This document shows, piece after piece, positions 38,202-49,400 of a DNA stretch of 64,000 nt. The stretch is from Ectocarpus siliculosus (lineage: Eukaryota; Sar; Phaeophyceae; Ectocarpales; Ectocarpaceae), in NCBI GenBank assembly GCA_000310025.1, contig FN649734.1:284520-348519 (forward strand). The letters run 5' to 3'. Position 1 is the stretch's first letter. Each line of letters begins with the position of its first letter. The notes under the pieces are model-generated. The model was not told the DNA's origin and did not search any database. It saw only the letters and a program-made list of their open reading frames with translations. Made by a program: the position numbers and the translations under genes.

Positions 38202-38518
38202 CCGGTCGCCCCGGTGGTCTAGTTGGTAGCCTCGTAACCTTCTAGAGGTCAGGTCAGGGGTTCGAATCCCGGCGTAGGCGAGCTTTTCTTGCAAAGTGAG
38301 TTTTTCTCTCGCTTCCGCTCCTGGCCAAGTGGATAGCGCTAGTTCGTGTGTACACAGAGGGAAGAGAGTGCTGAACTCTTCTCGCATTAAAAATTGAAGG
38401 CGAAGTACCGCAGGAGGGGAGGGTAGAGAGAGGCTCTTCTGTGTGACCACGGGTTGGAATAAACGGCACTAGTGCTGTGAGCGCTGATTTGCAGTGAAGA
38501 ACAAAAAAAAAAAAAAAA
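38202..38518 (+). mobile_element. tRNA-derived SINE, copy 2
   Basis: This is almost identical to the SINE at 5091-5418. It has an A box TGGTCTAGTTG (38215-38225), a B box GGTTCGAATCC (38259-38269), the second A-box-like TGGCCAAGTGG, the same body, and a poly-A tail of about 16. The high identity suggests recent activity. It lacks the 110-bp repeat that precedes copy 1, which helps place the 5' end of the SINE at the CCGGTCGCC block. Confidence 0.85.
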
Positions 38519-39258
38519 TTGGACAAGGGGTGGTTCTCGTATTAAGACAGTAGTATGCAGCAGTAGTACAGCAGTAGGAGAAGTAGCCTTCACAGAGTTT
38601 TTCGTAGTTTGTAAACATGTTGGATAAATAATACAATTGGGGAAGCTGGGTTAGGGTCACAGTTGCGGCGGAATGTGCCTCACTTTCGCTGCGCTCCCAA
38701 GGTCGATTTTTCGTGACCGTGTAGGATTAATAGGAGACTCTTCCTTGTTTACTGTAGTTTCTGTTCCTGTTCACGGCACGAGCGCCGGGACGCAGACGAT
38801 ACAGCTGTCCGCTGGCAACCGTGGACCAGATTCCCCGCACTTCGTCATTGCCTGGCATAATGATGATGAGAGTTGCAATGATAATGATGGCTCCGCCCTG
38901 TAGTACACCTGCTGTAGTGTCAGGTCTGCAACTCTGCATCGTGGTGCGGGGGGGGTTGTAATGTACCAGGTATTTCATATTTCATGGTCTGTGCGTGATG
39001 CTACAGTAGTCAACAGGGGCGTTTCTCAAGCAAACTAGTTACGTACATGGTTTTGCGAAGATATGGTCAATGTGTAGTGCGAAGTACTGCAGTGCGAAGC
39101 CAAAGGTATCAGCTTCGTACTCTGTAGCTATGTAGGAAGGGACCCAAATTGCACCGCCTCTCATGATGCGCAGAACAAAATTTGAATTTCTGTACAGCGA
39201 GCGGCCATGTAGCACATGCTGCGCGCTTCCTCGCCCGCCAAAATCAACGGTGACTCAC

Positions 39259-39381
39259 CTACTGGGCATATCACTGCTACCTCCCCGGAGAACATGGTGT
39301 GCGGAGGCTCTTTGAATGCTTGCTGAGATGCGAAGAGGTGTGCACTGAACTGAAGGGCCTGCCGCATATTGTAGTCTACCT
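39259..39381 (-). CDS. Orphan exon of unidentified gene
   Basis: A minus-strand segment is bounded by the acceptor GCCGTCGCAG and a consensus donor (GTGAGT). It is open for 41 codons in one phase. The peptide has ordinary protein composition, with YNMRQALQFSAHLFASQQ followed by EPPHTMFSGEVAVICPV. I could not find partner exons on either side and do not recognise the family. It may be a real exon of an undetected gene or a pseudogene remnant. Confidence 0.3.
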
Positions 39382-41304
39382 CTGCGACGGCAGAAAGTAC
39401 AATTAGGGTATGCCGCACTGCACTTGCACTGATTGACGGAGCCTCCAGGTCTCACCTCGTGTGACATTCACTCCACTCGCAGCAGTCACACTGGAACACT
39501 ATCCTCTGTGCTTGGTATCATCCTGTTTCACTTCTCCGCACTTCTTTGTGACGCGTCGCCCCGGTGGTCTTCTTGTGGGTAGTCAATCACCGCCGGTGGG
39601 AGATGTTCCCAAGATCATCAGGTTCGTTATACCGATGGCACTGCGGGAGAACGAACGTGTGGCACGATCCAAAATTTTTCATCCGCTTTCTTCTTCCACC
39701 CGCGATCCAAGGCGATCTTGCAATGTTCATACATACGAACAACCTGGTATCCACTTCACCGCAGGCCTACGCATGCACGTAGGTACGCGTGTGGTCACTT
39801 GGCCAGCGAGAGTGTGCTCTGAAAAATGCCGGTGTGTGCTGTGGCGGTCTCAAAGCAGCATGCGTCCACTCAGTACCGGCACAAGACGGGTGGACGGATC
39901 CAGATCCGACGGGTAAATTGTCATCCCTGACCCAACCCGATCTTTCATTCTGCTGCCGACCTGGCGCAGGCGGAGACACCAACGCATGTGTCGCACAATG
40001 GGACCATTAGGCCAGTATGACTACACGGCGAAACGCTCCCGTTGTGCTGTTATCTAACAGACATGCGGTGTTGTGCCCGCCCGTACCATGGTCGGCTGTA
40101 TAATGTACAAGGAAACAATGAAAGATCGGTTTGTGTCTCGGATCAACAATTACCCGTCGACTCGTGTTTCTCGAATGATTCCGCGAAATGGCTGGAATGC
40201 GAGGATTTGATCAAATATGTGTTTCCCTGCAGGCAGGCTGTGTATCTATCTACAGCAGCAGAACGTGGACACTCAGTATTGCATGTCTCAATATATATTA
40301 GACCTGAACGTAGTCACAAAAAAACTCGGTGAAACTACACTCGGGCCGTGTCTCGCTGGAAATAACTGCTGTCTTGCCTGGAGGGCGACAACAATGGGTG
40401 AGCATTTTCCGGATGAATTCCTGAACTTCACGTGAAGGGGGGCGAAAACGAACATTAAAATTGCAATTCAGTCCCGGGTGCATCCGTTGCGCGGAGACGC
40501 CCTGATCTATGTATCCCCGCACCGGTCCACAGCAGCAGCGGATGCTTCGCGCTAATGAAACTGACGCAGAACGACCGAACGGTGATGGTTGTTGTGTCTG
40601 ATGCCGAAAAGCGCTTTGTTTACGCTGAGTCAACAAGAGGCCACCCGAATTTCTTGTTGCACCCCACACAGCCATGGTCGACGAGTTCAAAATCACGCCA
40701 AAGATCAACCATGCGCGGTATCTCCCCCCCCCTTTTCGACGTCGGATAGTCACCCCCGCTCTCCTTTCTCATCTGCAGCTTCTCTGGTTCTAATGCCAGC
40801 GGGCACGTATGACGCGCCAAAACCAGGCCTTCGACTTCGAAAATCGCGCCCACCGAAAGTCGTGTCGGTACGCTTACTCTTTCACCGAAATAACGAAGAA
40901 AAAGCAGATCCGCGCTGAAAGCAGTCTTGGAGTGACAGATTACTACATACGCCGGTTTATTCTACGGCATCCCCGAGAACGCGTGCAGCCTCCAAGTCTA
41001 CTCAGCCGGCAGCTGTGTCTCCTTCCAGCCCAAGCGGTATCATTTCCCAGCCGCGGAGAGTGACATTCCTCGAAATCTCGTTCCGCATGGGTGCATCCAA
41101 GAAGCACCCGATGCTGTCATCGCACTCTCGTCCACACGTTCACAGACTTCACTATTTGCACGACGGAGAGCTAAGTCCCGTGAATGTTTTGTCTCTCCCA
41201 GTACTAATTCCAAGAGAAACACGTCCGACACCTTTCGATACACTTTCATTAAACAGCGCGGTACATAATGCCAACACATCCCACTACGTGTACGCCATGT
41301 GTTA

Positions 41305-44300
41305 CTATGCCGCGCCTTCCATGATCTTCCGCGCCTCCTCGGCTGCTCGCTCTTTCATTCCTCCTTGCATCCTCATGATCTGAGGAAAACAATCCCGAAA
41401 ATCGTGAACGTTCAGAGGGAAGGAGGCAAGGGTAACAGCGTGAACGGAACAACAACAGCAGGCTTTTCTGCACCATCATGGCTACAGCCGTCTACACAGA
41501 AGAGCGGTGCGGAAATCCAGATCGACTCGGAAAAATTGGGCAAAAAACTGTCTGCTTCCGGAATCACTGCATCCAACACTGCACGCATGCCTGTGTGTGG
41601 GTGTGACGATCACGTTACTTGTTGGGACTACAAACTGAAATTCTTCAAGACCGTTCACAGTGCGCAAACCACACATAACTCGGTATGCAAGAAAGGGCGG
41701 ATGTGGTCAATCGACGAAACCTGTTTGACTTGACTATTGCTCGGACTGTGCCAACATACAAGATCACGGGTGACGCTTCAGCACCAACAAGAGAGACAAG
41801 CCGTGCCGTAGCATTTGGTAGTGACGAAGAGATCAAAAGAGGCTTGGGGAGGGGCATACCTCATCTCCTATTGCGGCCTCCTCTTTCTGCTTCTCCTCAA
41901 ACGCCTTGGACACCTTTGCCCTGCGATATGGGAGCGTGATGAGGTAAGCGTGACAGAGACCTTATTTGGCGGAGCAATGGGGCATATTTCGTGCACCGTC
42001 AGTATATAGTCTAGGCCATAACATATGCCAAAAATACAAAAGTGAGGAAGAACAACCTTCCATGTACATGTCCTGATACCGTTGATATCCAACACGACAA
42101 GGACTGTAGCCGACAACGTCAAGGGGGAAAGAAGCACACGGACACCTCGAAAACATATTAAAGGGTACGCTAGACACAGCACAGGCCGATGCGTAGCCGG
42201 CGAAACAAATCGCCCAAAGAGCGTAAAGGCAGGAGTTCGAAACGAGCCTGTTCACCAGTTGCAACAAGCATCTTGTGACCACCGAACGAGGTCGAAGGCA
42301 AACACAACACAAAGTGAAGTGAAATGACGAGAGTTAATCTAAGCGGCGTACATTCGAACACCATTCTTGCGCCGTGGACACCCAAAACAGCAGCTCCATT
42401 TCGGATTAATTTGTACCAATACTTCAAATATGGCACCCAGAACATCCACCCAAAGGAACAACAACATTTACAAACGTTAAAATCGCCCATCTATCTGCGT
42501 GGTGCAAGACGAAGCACGACAATGATTGAAAGTGAATAACACATGCCAGCACAAACGGTAAACGTGGCGTACATTTCTCGCTCGATAAGCTCCAGTCGCT
42601 TGGCAACGTTTTGCTTGGCCTCTTCAAGGTCTTGCTTAATCAGCACCTGTATTGCATCGTTTCATAACGCATTGTCGGGTGTATCGAGTGAAGTGAATAT
42701 TAGTCGTATCATACCTTGTCTGCGATCACATCACATGTAATGTCACGAAACGCAGTATTTCATACGCTGCTCTGGTGAATAGTGTCGTCCAACCAAAACA
42801 AAAGTTTGAACAAAAGCGTTACAAAGTCAGCGCCACAACAGGCGTACAATAAAATGAGCAGCGAGCTTCAACGAGCGTCGAGCTTCGCCAGCGCCAGCAT
42901 AGGTCGCATGATGATACCGACCAACGAGAAGGTCTGCTTCACCCATCAACTGTATCATGGTATCGACTAGAATAGCAACCACAAACGGGCATCGACTTCG
43001 TCGCATGAAAGCCAGCCACAACGTGCTCGCGTCGACGCGTTCGAGGTCCGCAGTAGAAACGAGACAAAGACCGGGATTGTGCAACGAGCTTCAAGCAAAA
43101 CCCAAATCGCTGGTCACCTGTATTTCTCAATTTCTGGTATGTCCAGACTAGCTCTTGTTGTTCATCCCTCGCTTCCAATCTACGATGACATACTGACTGC
43201 TGTTCTTTGCTGGAGCAGTCGTAAGTAATGCAAGGAAATCCGGCACAAATTGGCGGTATCCCGGCTACGACCTATGCCCAACATCCGAAAAATGGCAAGA
43301 ACTCGGCCCCGCAAGCGGGGGCTGGGTGCATACCCATACGTTTCGACAGTTTCGTGGCACGTGCCAGAGCAGCAAGAGCGTTCACAATCTCATTGCAGAT
43401 CTTCCTGAAGCAGATTAATCGACAGAGCTCAAACACCGACTCGGTTTTGGGAGTAGCACAATAAGGGGAATCTGCAAGCGTTGGAGTACGTGCAAGAAAC
43501 CTTGCGCTTCCCTCGCGAGACCGCAGTGTGCGCGTTACACTGCGTCCGACATTACAATATTCAGGAGAAGCAATGCCCTACCTTGCAACGATGTCACCGC
43601 GTAGGTCAAGCGCGTGCACGAGCTGATTGACTGCTGTTTTCACATCGGACGCTATCACCAAGCAATGCCTCGAAAAATACAAGTACCGCTGTGCGTGTGT
43701 CTAGTGTCTAGGCAAGCAATGCTCATACGCACCGGCCCAACCAGCTTGAAGACGGGAGCCTCATCTTCGAGCAGGTCCAATTCCTAGAACAGCATAACGC
43801 AGGGTGTGGGAGGAGAGGAGATGTTTCACTATCGCGACCAGCCAATAACAGTTTTCAACGTAGAGGGCAGGACTAGACGTTGCGTGCCATACCACAGGAC
43901 AAGCGCTGGGACGATTCTGTTCGGCTCTTTGGCCTATGCATACCGGACTCACCTGCTTCACCATGCCGTTTTCATTCGCTTGCTGGTAGAACTGGCTGCG
44001 GGACGCCGCCAAAGCTTGAAGCTCTGATGGGGAAGCCGAAGCAGAGAGGGGGGTGGGGAGGGCGGAGTTCGAAACCCGGCAGGACGACAACCGAAGGTAA
44101 AACATTGTATGCATAGACTATTGCATACACTCCGCATACACCAGTCAGACTGCCGTTGCTACAGCAGCATGCAGCAAGAGGGCACGGCTGCATGCTTCCG
44201 GCTCTTTTTGGGTGATTTTCGTTTTTCTTGGTCCCGTCTGCAGCATAGATGCATAGATGAACGTGCCCAACCCTCTCAGAATTCGACTAAGATCCGGTCG

Positions 44301-44729
44301 TGATGGGCGATCTTTGGCAGGACGAACTGCTGTCTACTGCTGTACTGCTGTACTGGACCAAATAGAGAGATATCAAGCGAGGGTGGCTCCTTGCAGAGCG
44401 GCATTGTTGCTGTTCTTGGACACGTGTGTTGCAAGCACCAATGCAGGTCGCTAAACGATGTTGCTGCAAGTCGGCAGTCGTCCTCTTACGCGCCCAACAG
44501 GGGGCGCCAGCAACTCGTGAGCGCGGTCAACAATCACTGCTGTTCGCCAGTGCAGCAACCACGATCTACGAGCTACAGGAGAGCTTTGCGCGCGTACTTC
44601 CGGCACGCACAGGCAGCGCTTGCTCTCTTGATCAAAAGCACCATACATATCCCGGTTCTCACCGCTTTGTACCCCCTGCAGCTTCTTCAGCTCAGCATCC
44701 ACCTCCGGGCTCCTTCCAGGCTGGGCCAT
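41305..44729 (-). CDS. PFDN6: Prefoldin subunit 6
   Basis: A beta-type subunit of the hexameric cytosolic chaperone prefoldin, which delivers nascent actin and tubulin to CCT/TRiC. Six exons: 44729-44673, 44021-43953, 43783-43733, 42646-42573, 41920-41860, 41379-41305. They join without phase conflict into 128 aa, almost exactly the usual length (about 129). Against the recalled human protein the first 60 residues align without gaps from the VDAELKK helix on. The hallmark central hairpin is present (FKLVGPVLIKQDLEEA), followed by the C-terminal coiled-coil helix (KRLELIEREMAK to ARKIMEG). The second exon uses the acceptor CATCAGAG; using CATCAG two bases earlier would break the phase. The gene is divergent from CDC23, with 1.7 kb between the starts. 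Confidence 0.93.
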
Positions 44730-46442
44730 CTCTCAGCGCTCCTAGTCTCTTCGCTCCTCGCTGCTGTGCTACTGGCTTGCCCTCAGCTGCAGCTGCTCTT
44801 GTCAACCCTGCTGTGCCTGTTGGGTGATGCTGAAGGTTGCCTTACCCTCTTCCTTCCTCGGTCTCGAGACTATGCCAACGAACACCAACTTCGAAACACC
44901 CTTTCGGTGAAGGTATGGTTTGTGTGCTGTGTCGCGTGTGCGCCCTGCGGTGGGTATTGAGTTGGTACACAGCAGTTGGTGTGCCGATCGGATGATCGGA
45001 TCAGTCCTTTGCTGCTTGAAAACGCGGCGGGATTGCTTGTGCCAGGGGCGACGCCCTCGCACGCTACCCCTAGTTGTTGTGCAGATTGCGGATGCCCCCA
45101 TCATACGCCAGCAGCCGCGCTTCGCTGTCGCTTTGCCTCACCGCAGGAAGGAACAGAGGTGCTAACTAGCAAGGAGCGAGACGTTTGGGGAGGTGAGAGG
45201 GTGAGTGAATCATTGCTGTATAGGAGTATCAAGAGTTGGTGTCTGTGGAGACTAGCAACGAACACATCTTTAGCGTCAATTTTTGAATTGGGGTGCAAGG
45301 CTGACTGCCTGCCCTGCCCTGCTAAGGGCGCGTTCGGTTGCTAGTGTCGAGAGACCCACTTCCAACAGCACTGCTGTAGGGCGTTGGCGACACACCTTGT
45401 TCTGGCGGCTACTGCAGTAGAACCTTGAGTTCGCGAAACTATGCAACAACTTGTTCCCGTCGGCAGTTTGCAGCAGCAAGACTGCTGGTGTGCTGAGTGC
45501 GCCGACTACTGCTGTAGTAGTAAGCAATCCTTGCAGAGCTGCTGCTGCTGCTAATAATATATAAGTAACTTGAGACATGAGCCTTCCCCGTAGTGAAGTA
45601 CGCACACGCGGTGGTGTTTTTTCTGGAGCTAAGCGCATACCATTTCTTAACACCACCACCGCGGTACGGCTCGGCCAACAGAAGAAGAAGAAGTGCTGCA
45701 GGTTTCGGGAGGCCAAAATGCCACGAGAGCGTCTCGCGTTGCATGCCTTGAGCTTTAGCTTTTGACAAATCGGTATCGGGGGTGTGGTATCTACTGCAAC
45801 ATACAATACTAAAGGTCGGAGGTCGTCTCTCCTGTTTTCGTATTATAGCATACAAAGCCTTCGCTGTGTAATCTATGTAGGACCGACTCGCCGCCGCCGC
45901 CGTTCCGTCGACGCGAAGGACGCGGATATGAAAGAAGATTGCTCGTCTACACTTTGTTCGCGATATCTATACTCCTGTACCTTTACAGCGATGACCCTCG
46001 AGTGTGTTCTCTGAAGGGTCTTTTGGCGCGTGTGTCCACGACCGAAACGGGCACAACCCAACAGCATGTGGAGTTTCACCTCGGTATGTAGCTATCGCTC
46101 CCATCAGGGCGGGTGGCGTTACCGGCTATTTTTTTGCACCAACTGGACGCTACGCAACCAATACTTCAGCTTCCCTACAACTCCCAGATACCTTCTTCTG
46201 CCGTTGCTTGGCCAATCGAAAGCTGTGTGCCCCTGAGCCCATGCAGGGCATCGTGGGACAGGGCGTCGACAACACCGATCACATGTGCCTCGTCTCTGTT
46301 GTGGTGTCGTATCCTTGCCGCAGTCGGTGTTCACCAACCCCTCTTTTTGCTTTGGAAGACACGCTCGAGGCTTGTTGGAGACTTTGCTCCAGCCCGTGCT
46401 CACTCTGCGGTGTCTCTTTTTGGTCCTTTGACAGCGGTTGTC
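44730..46442. other. Divergent intergenic region PFDN6/CDC23
   Basis: These 1.7 kb separate the two start codons and must hold both promoters. I see no TATA box that I would defend. Several TACTGCTGTA-like motifs lie nearby (45371, 45410, 45507), plus a GCT triplet run near 45537 and short GAAGAA units. The CDC23 frame stays open upstream to about 46113, so a longer N-terminus cannot be excluded. Confidence 0.5.
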
Positions 46443-49400
46443 ATGGACATCGACACGCCGCGCCCTGGGGAAGGGGACGGGGCCTCTGCATCGGCATCGT
46501 TCGCAACGACATCCGGGCCGAAGGTACTTCTGCTCTGTTGCTGATTTATCATTTGTTGTTGCTGTCACCTTTGTTTGTGGCGATATTCTAATGAGAGCGT
46601 TGGCTTTTTTTGTCGTACACCTTCTCCACAAGCGGGAAACAACCCTTTTTTTTGTTATCAACTGTTTTCGTTCGGATGCCCTTCGCTTTTTGCCAATCTT
46701 GACGCACGTCGAACATGCCATCTCGAGGAGCGATGTGCTTGCTGTACACTACTGCAGTAGCCGTCGTTGCAGGCGGAAACTCCACGAGATTTTGCTTGTG
46801 AGTACGGCCTGAGCGGCCAATCAATCCCAGTCCGAGTGTATTGTGTGCTGACTGCTAATTCCTCGGTTTGTGATTGGGTCGGTGCTTATTGCCCACCTCA
46901 CCGCTTCCCCTATCCGTCTCACATGGCGGGGGAGCAAGCGGTATCAGTCGATGATTCCATTCCCACCTTTCGGTGACTCTACAGATGCCTCCAACCGCGG
47001 AGATACGCAGGGCTCTGCTGGGCGCAGTGGAGGAGCTGTCCAACCACGGCCTCAAGCTCGCCACGAAATGGTGAGTTTTTGGCTGTGTTGTGTTGCAGTT
47101 TTGCAGTTTTCAACTGCAATTGTACCGGTATGCGGAGTCATTCTTGATGGCGGCGGGGATGTTGGGATGTCGTGATGTTGTTGCGGCTGCTTCCGCGGTG
47201 TTGCTGTCTTTTTTTATTTTGTTTACGCACGAATGCCCTGTTCCTTACGGACGGTGCGGGTGTGCTAGTGGTGATTCACGTCTCGGTTGTTTGGGTGGCC
47301 ATGCGTCATGTTGGACGTGTGCATAACCAAAGCGGCGACGTTGTGTTTGAACATCTCGGGTGTTTTTCCGCCCGCACAACATTGTCCTGGCTTGAAGTTA
47401 AATTCAGGGCTATCTATCGTATGGGATAGTGGTACTGCTTGAGACCTGTCCCCCCTTTGTTCTCCTGGTGTTCTCCATCCGCATTTATTTCTCCCACAAC
47501 TTGATGTGCCCTGTACTATACTCCAAGTTTTTCAACTTTTTTTATTTATTTGTCTTGTATATACAACACCATGGTCTTGTTGCAAAATCAGGGCTACTGA
47601 GCAGCTGGTCGGTCTGCCTGACGATGAGGCGCCCGACGACTTGCGGTACGCGGCGGAACCAAACCCAGCCACCCCTCAGAAGCAGGAAGGGGGGGCGAAT
47701 CTGCGGCTTCAGGGCCGCGTAGCGTTTGCGAAGTCCCTGATGGATGTCGGTGAGAAGGCCAAGTGTGAAGGTTGATTGATTGATCGCTCTTGTGGTTGCC
47801 AACCAGTGTTTTTTTGAAATGTAATCGAGTTTGCACCATCCTGTGCTATTTACATCGCAGCTATGCCCATGTTGCCCCAGTTCTTTCCCCCCTTTTCTTC
47901 GCCTTTTCCTTGTTGGCACTGCTGTTTTCTTGCTTTTGGCCTTTTTTTGTGATGACATGTACTTGTTGTGGCCGTTGTCCAAGAGGTCGAGGTCGTGCTC
48001 AACTCATTCTGCGGCAATATCCGGCACACACCGGATGCACTTTTGCATACGGTAGGTTATTATCTCTTACACCAGGCTGGTATGTTTTGTTCTCATGGCC
48101 CCGCTCTGTGGCATGTGTGGCAGCAGGGTTGGCTGTCCCTCTCAGCACCGTGGTAGCTATCTAAAAACATGGGGGGTTACTGTTCGCTTCCTGATTCCGA
48201 TTGTCGAAACAGCCATCCAACGCACAGACGAACTACTTTTAACTCGCCTCTCAAGGAAAGGAAAGCAAACAACGCACACACACGCACAAGTGCATGCACT
48301 CAGCTGGTCGGTGGCGGGGACGACCGCCTCACCTCTCAAAATTTCTCGATACCGAGAACGCGACAGCTGTTGCACAGCAGTACACACTTTTACACAAGCA
48401 CATGAATCAGCAAGATTGTAGCGTTTTCGCCTCAAGACAAGACTGTTCCAATGCCCCGCCGACGCGTTTGCAAGCACAACCGCGGGCGTTCGGCAACCTG
48501 GTTTTCAAGCAGCTAGGATCGTAAAGGGCACGCTGTTTGGCTCGGAGTATGTGATGCCGAGTGAATGCCGAGAGGGGGACGATGCAAACAACAACCCATC
48601 GACATAGCAACAACAGTGATGTGAAAACTGGAAAGTAACGAGCTCCCCGAAACCACGCCGATGCCCAGGGGAATTCGAGAGGGCGTCGCAGGCTTTCGGA
48701 AACAAGAGCTGGCCTGCTGCAGCGGCGGCAGGCTCCGTTCCGGGCGGCCTCTACTCCCGAGCCCGGTTCCTTGGGTGGTACTCCCTCTTCCTTGCCGGTG
48801 AAAGGCGGCGCGAGGTGAGGTTTGTGTAGACTTACCGGACTCCACTCGACGCAGAACAAGAACCAGAACCGACTCATAGGGCTCGGAAGAGACTATCACG
48901 ACGATCTAGAATTTTGGAGGTGGGGCGATAGACCAAGAACTTTGCTTGCGGTCGGCGAGTCGTTGAGCGCCCCTTGTTACGCTGCGATCAAACGCCAGGC
49001 CAAGAGGAACTACCTGCCAGACGTGAGCTTTGACGCAGTGGGTGGCCGGCTACTGCCAAGAACTCAGATTTTTCTGGAGATGCGAACTACGCCTTGCCTT
49101 CTCGGCTGAACTAAAACGCGAGGCCGCATGCCGCGAGATGAGCAGTACCACCATCAATCTCCTCCAACTGATCGGGGTGGTCCTGAACGCGTGGGTGCTG
49201 CACTAGTTAGTAGGAGACCGTCCAGAAACTAAGGGCGATCCCTTTCGGATGCGACTTCGCGGCATTCACGTGGTCGAATCGCTGCGGTGATGCGAAAGAT
49301 AAACGCATGCGCTTCTGGTAGTAACAGGCCAAGGGTGTACGTTCCGAAGAACTTGACGGGCACAGTCGTGTTGTACGATTTGGTCTGTGGTGCGACGTGC

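Larger units (their letters stand above)
35711..41304. other. Intergenic with SINE and orphan exon
   Basis: I see no complete gene. Contents are a weak signal-peptide-like frame at 36605, a short telomere-like CTAACCCTAACCCC at 36767-36780, SINE copy 2 at 38202-38518, one good orphan exon at 39259-39381, and a 15-bp fragment of the SINE head (TCGCCCCGGTGGTCT) at 39556-39570. The segment 41040-41304 is probably PFD6 3' UTR. Confidence 0.5.

Noticed and set aside
43332-43402. Possible extra minus-strand exon inside PFDN6 intron 3
   Set aside because: It has an acceptor and a helix-like peptide, but PFDN6 is already full length without it and no other gene uses it.
46004-46591. 195-codon frame overlapping the CDC23 start
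   Set aside because: It is in a different frame from the CDC23 exon, Cys-rich and runs into the intron; no independent support.
47982-48051. Alternative CDC23 exon 4 beginning two bases earlier
   Set aside because: It gives a peptide less like the family; the chosen start yields RAQLILRQ, matching the conserved RAAHFL segment, and fits exon 5 phase.
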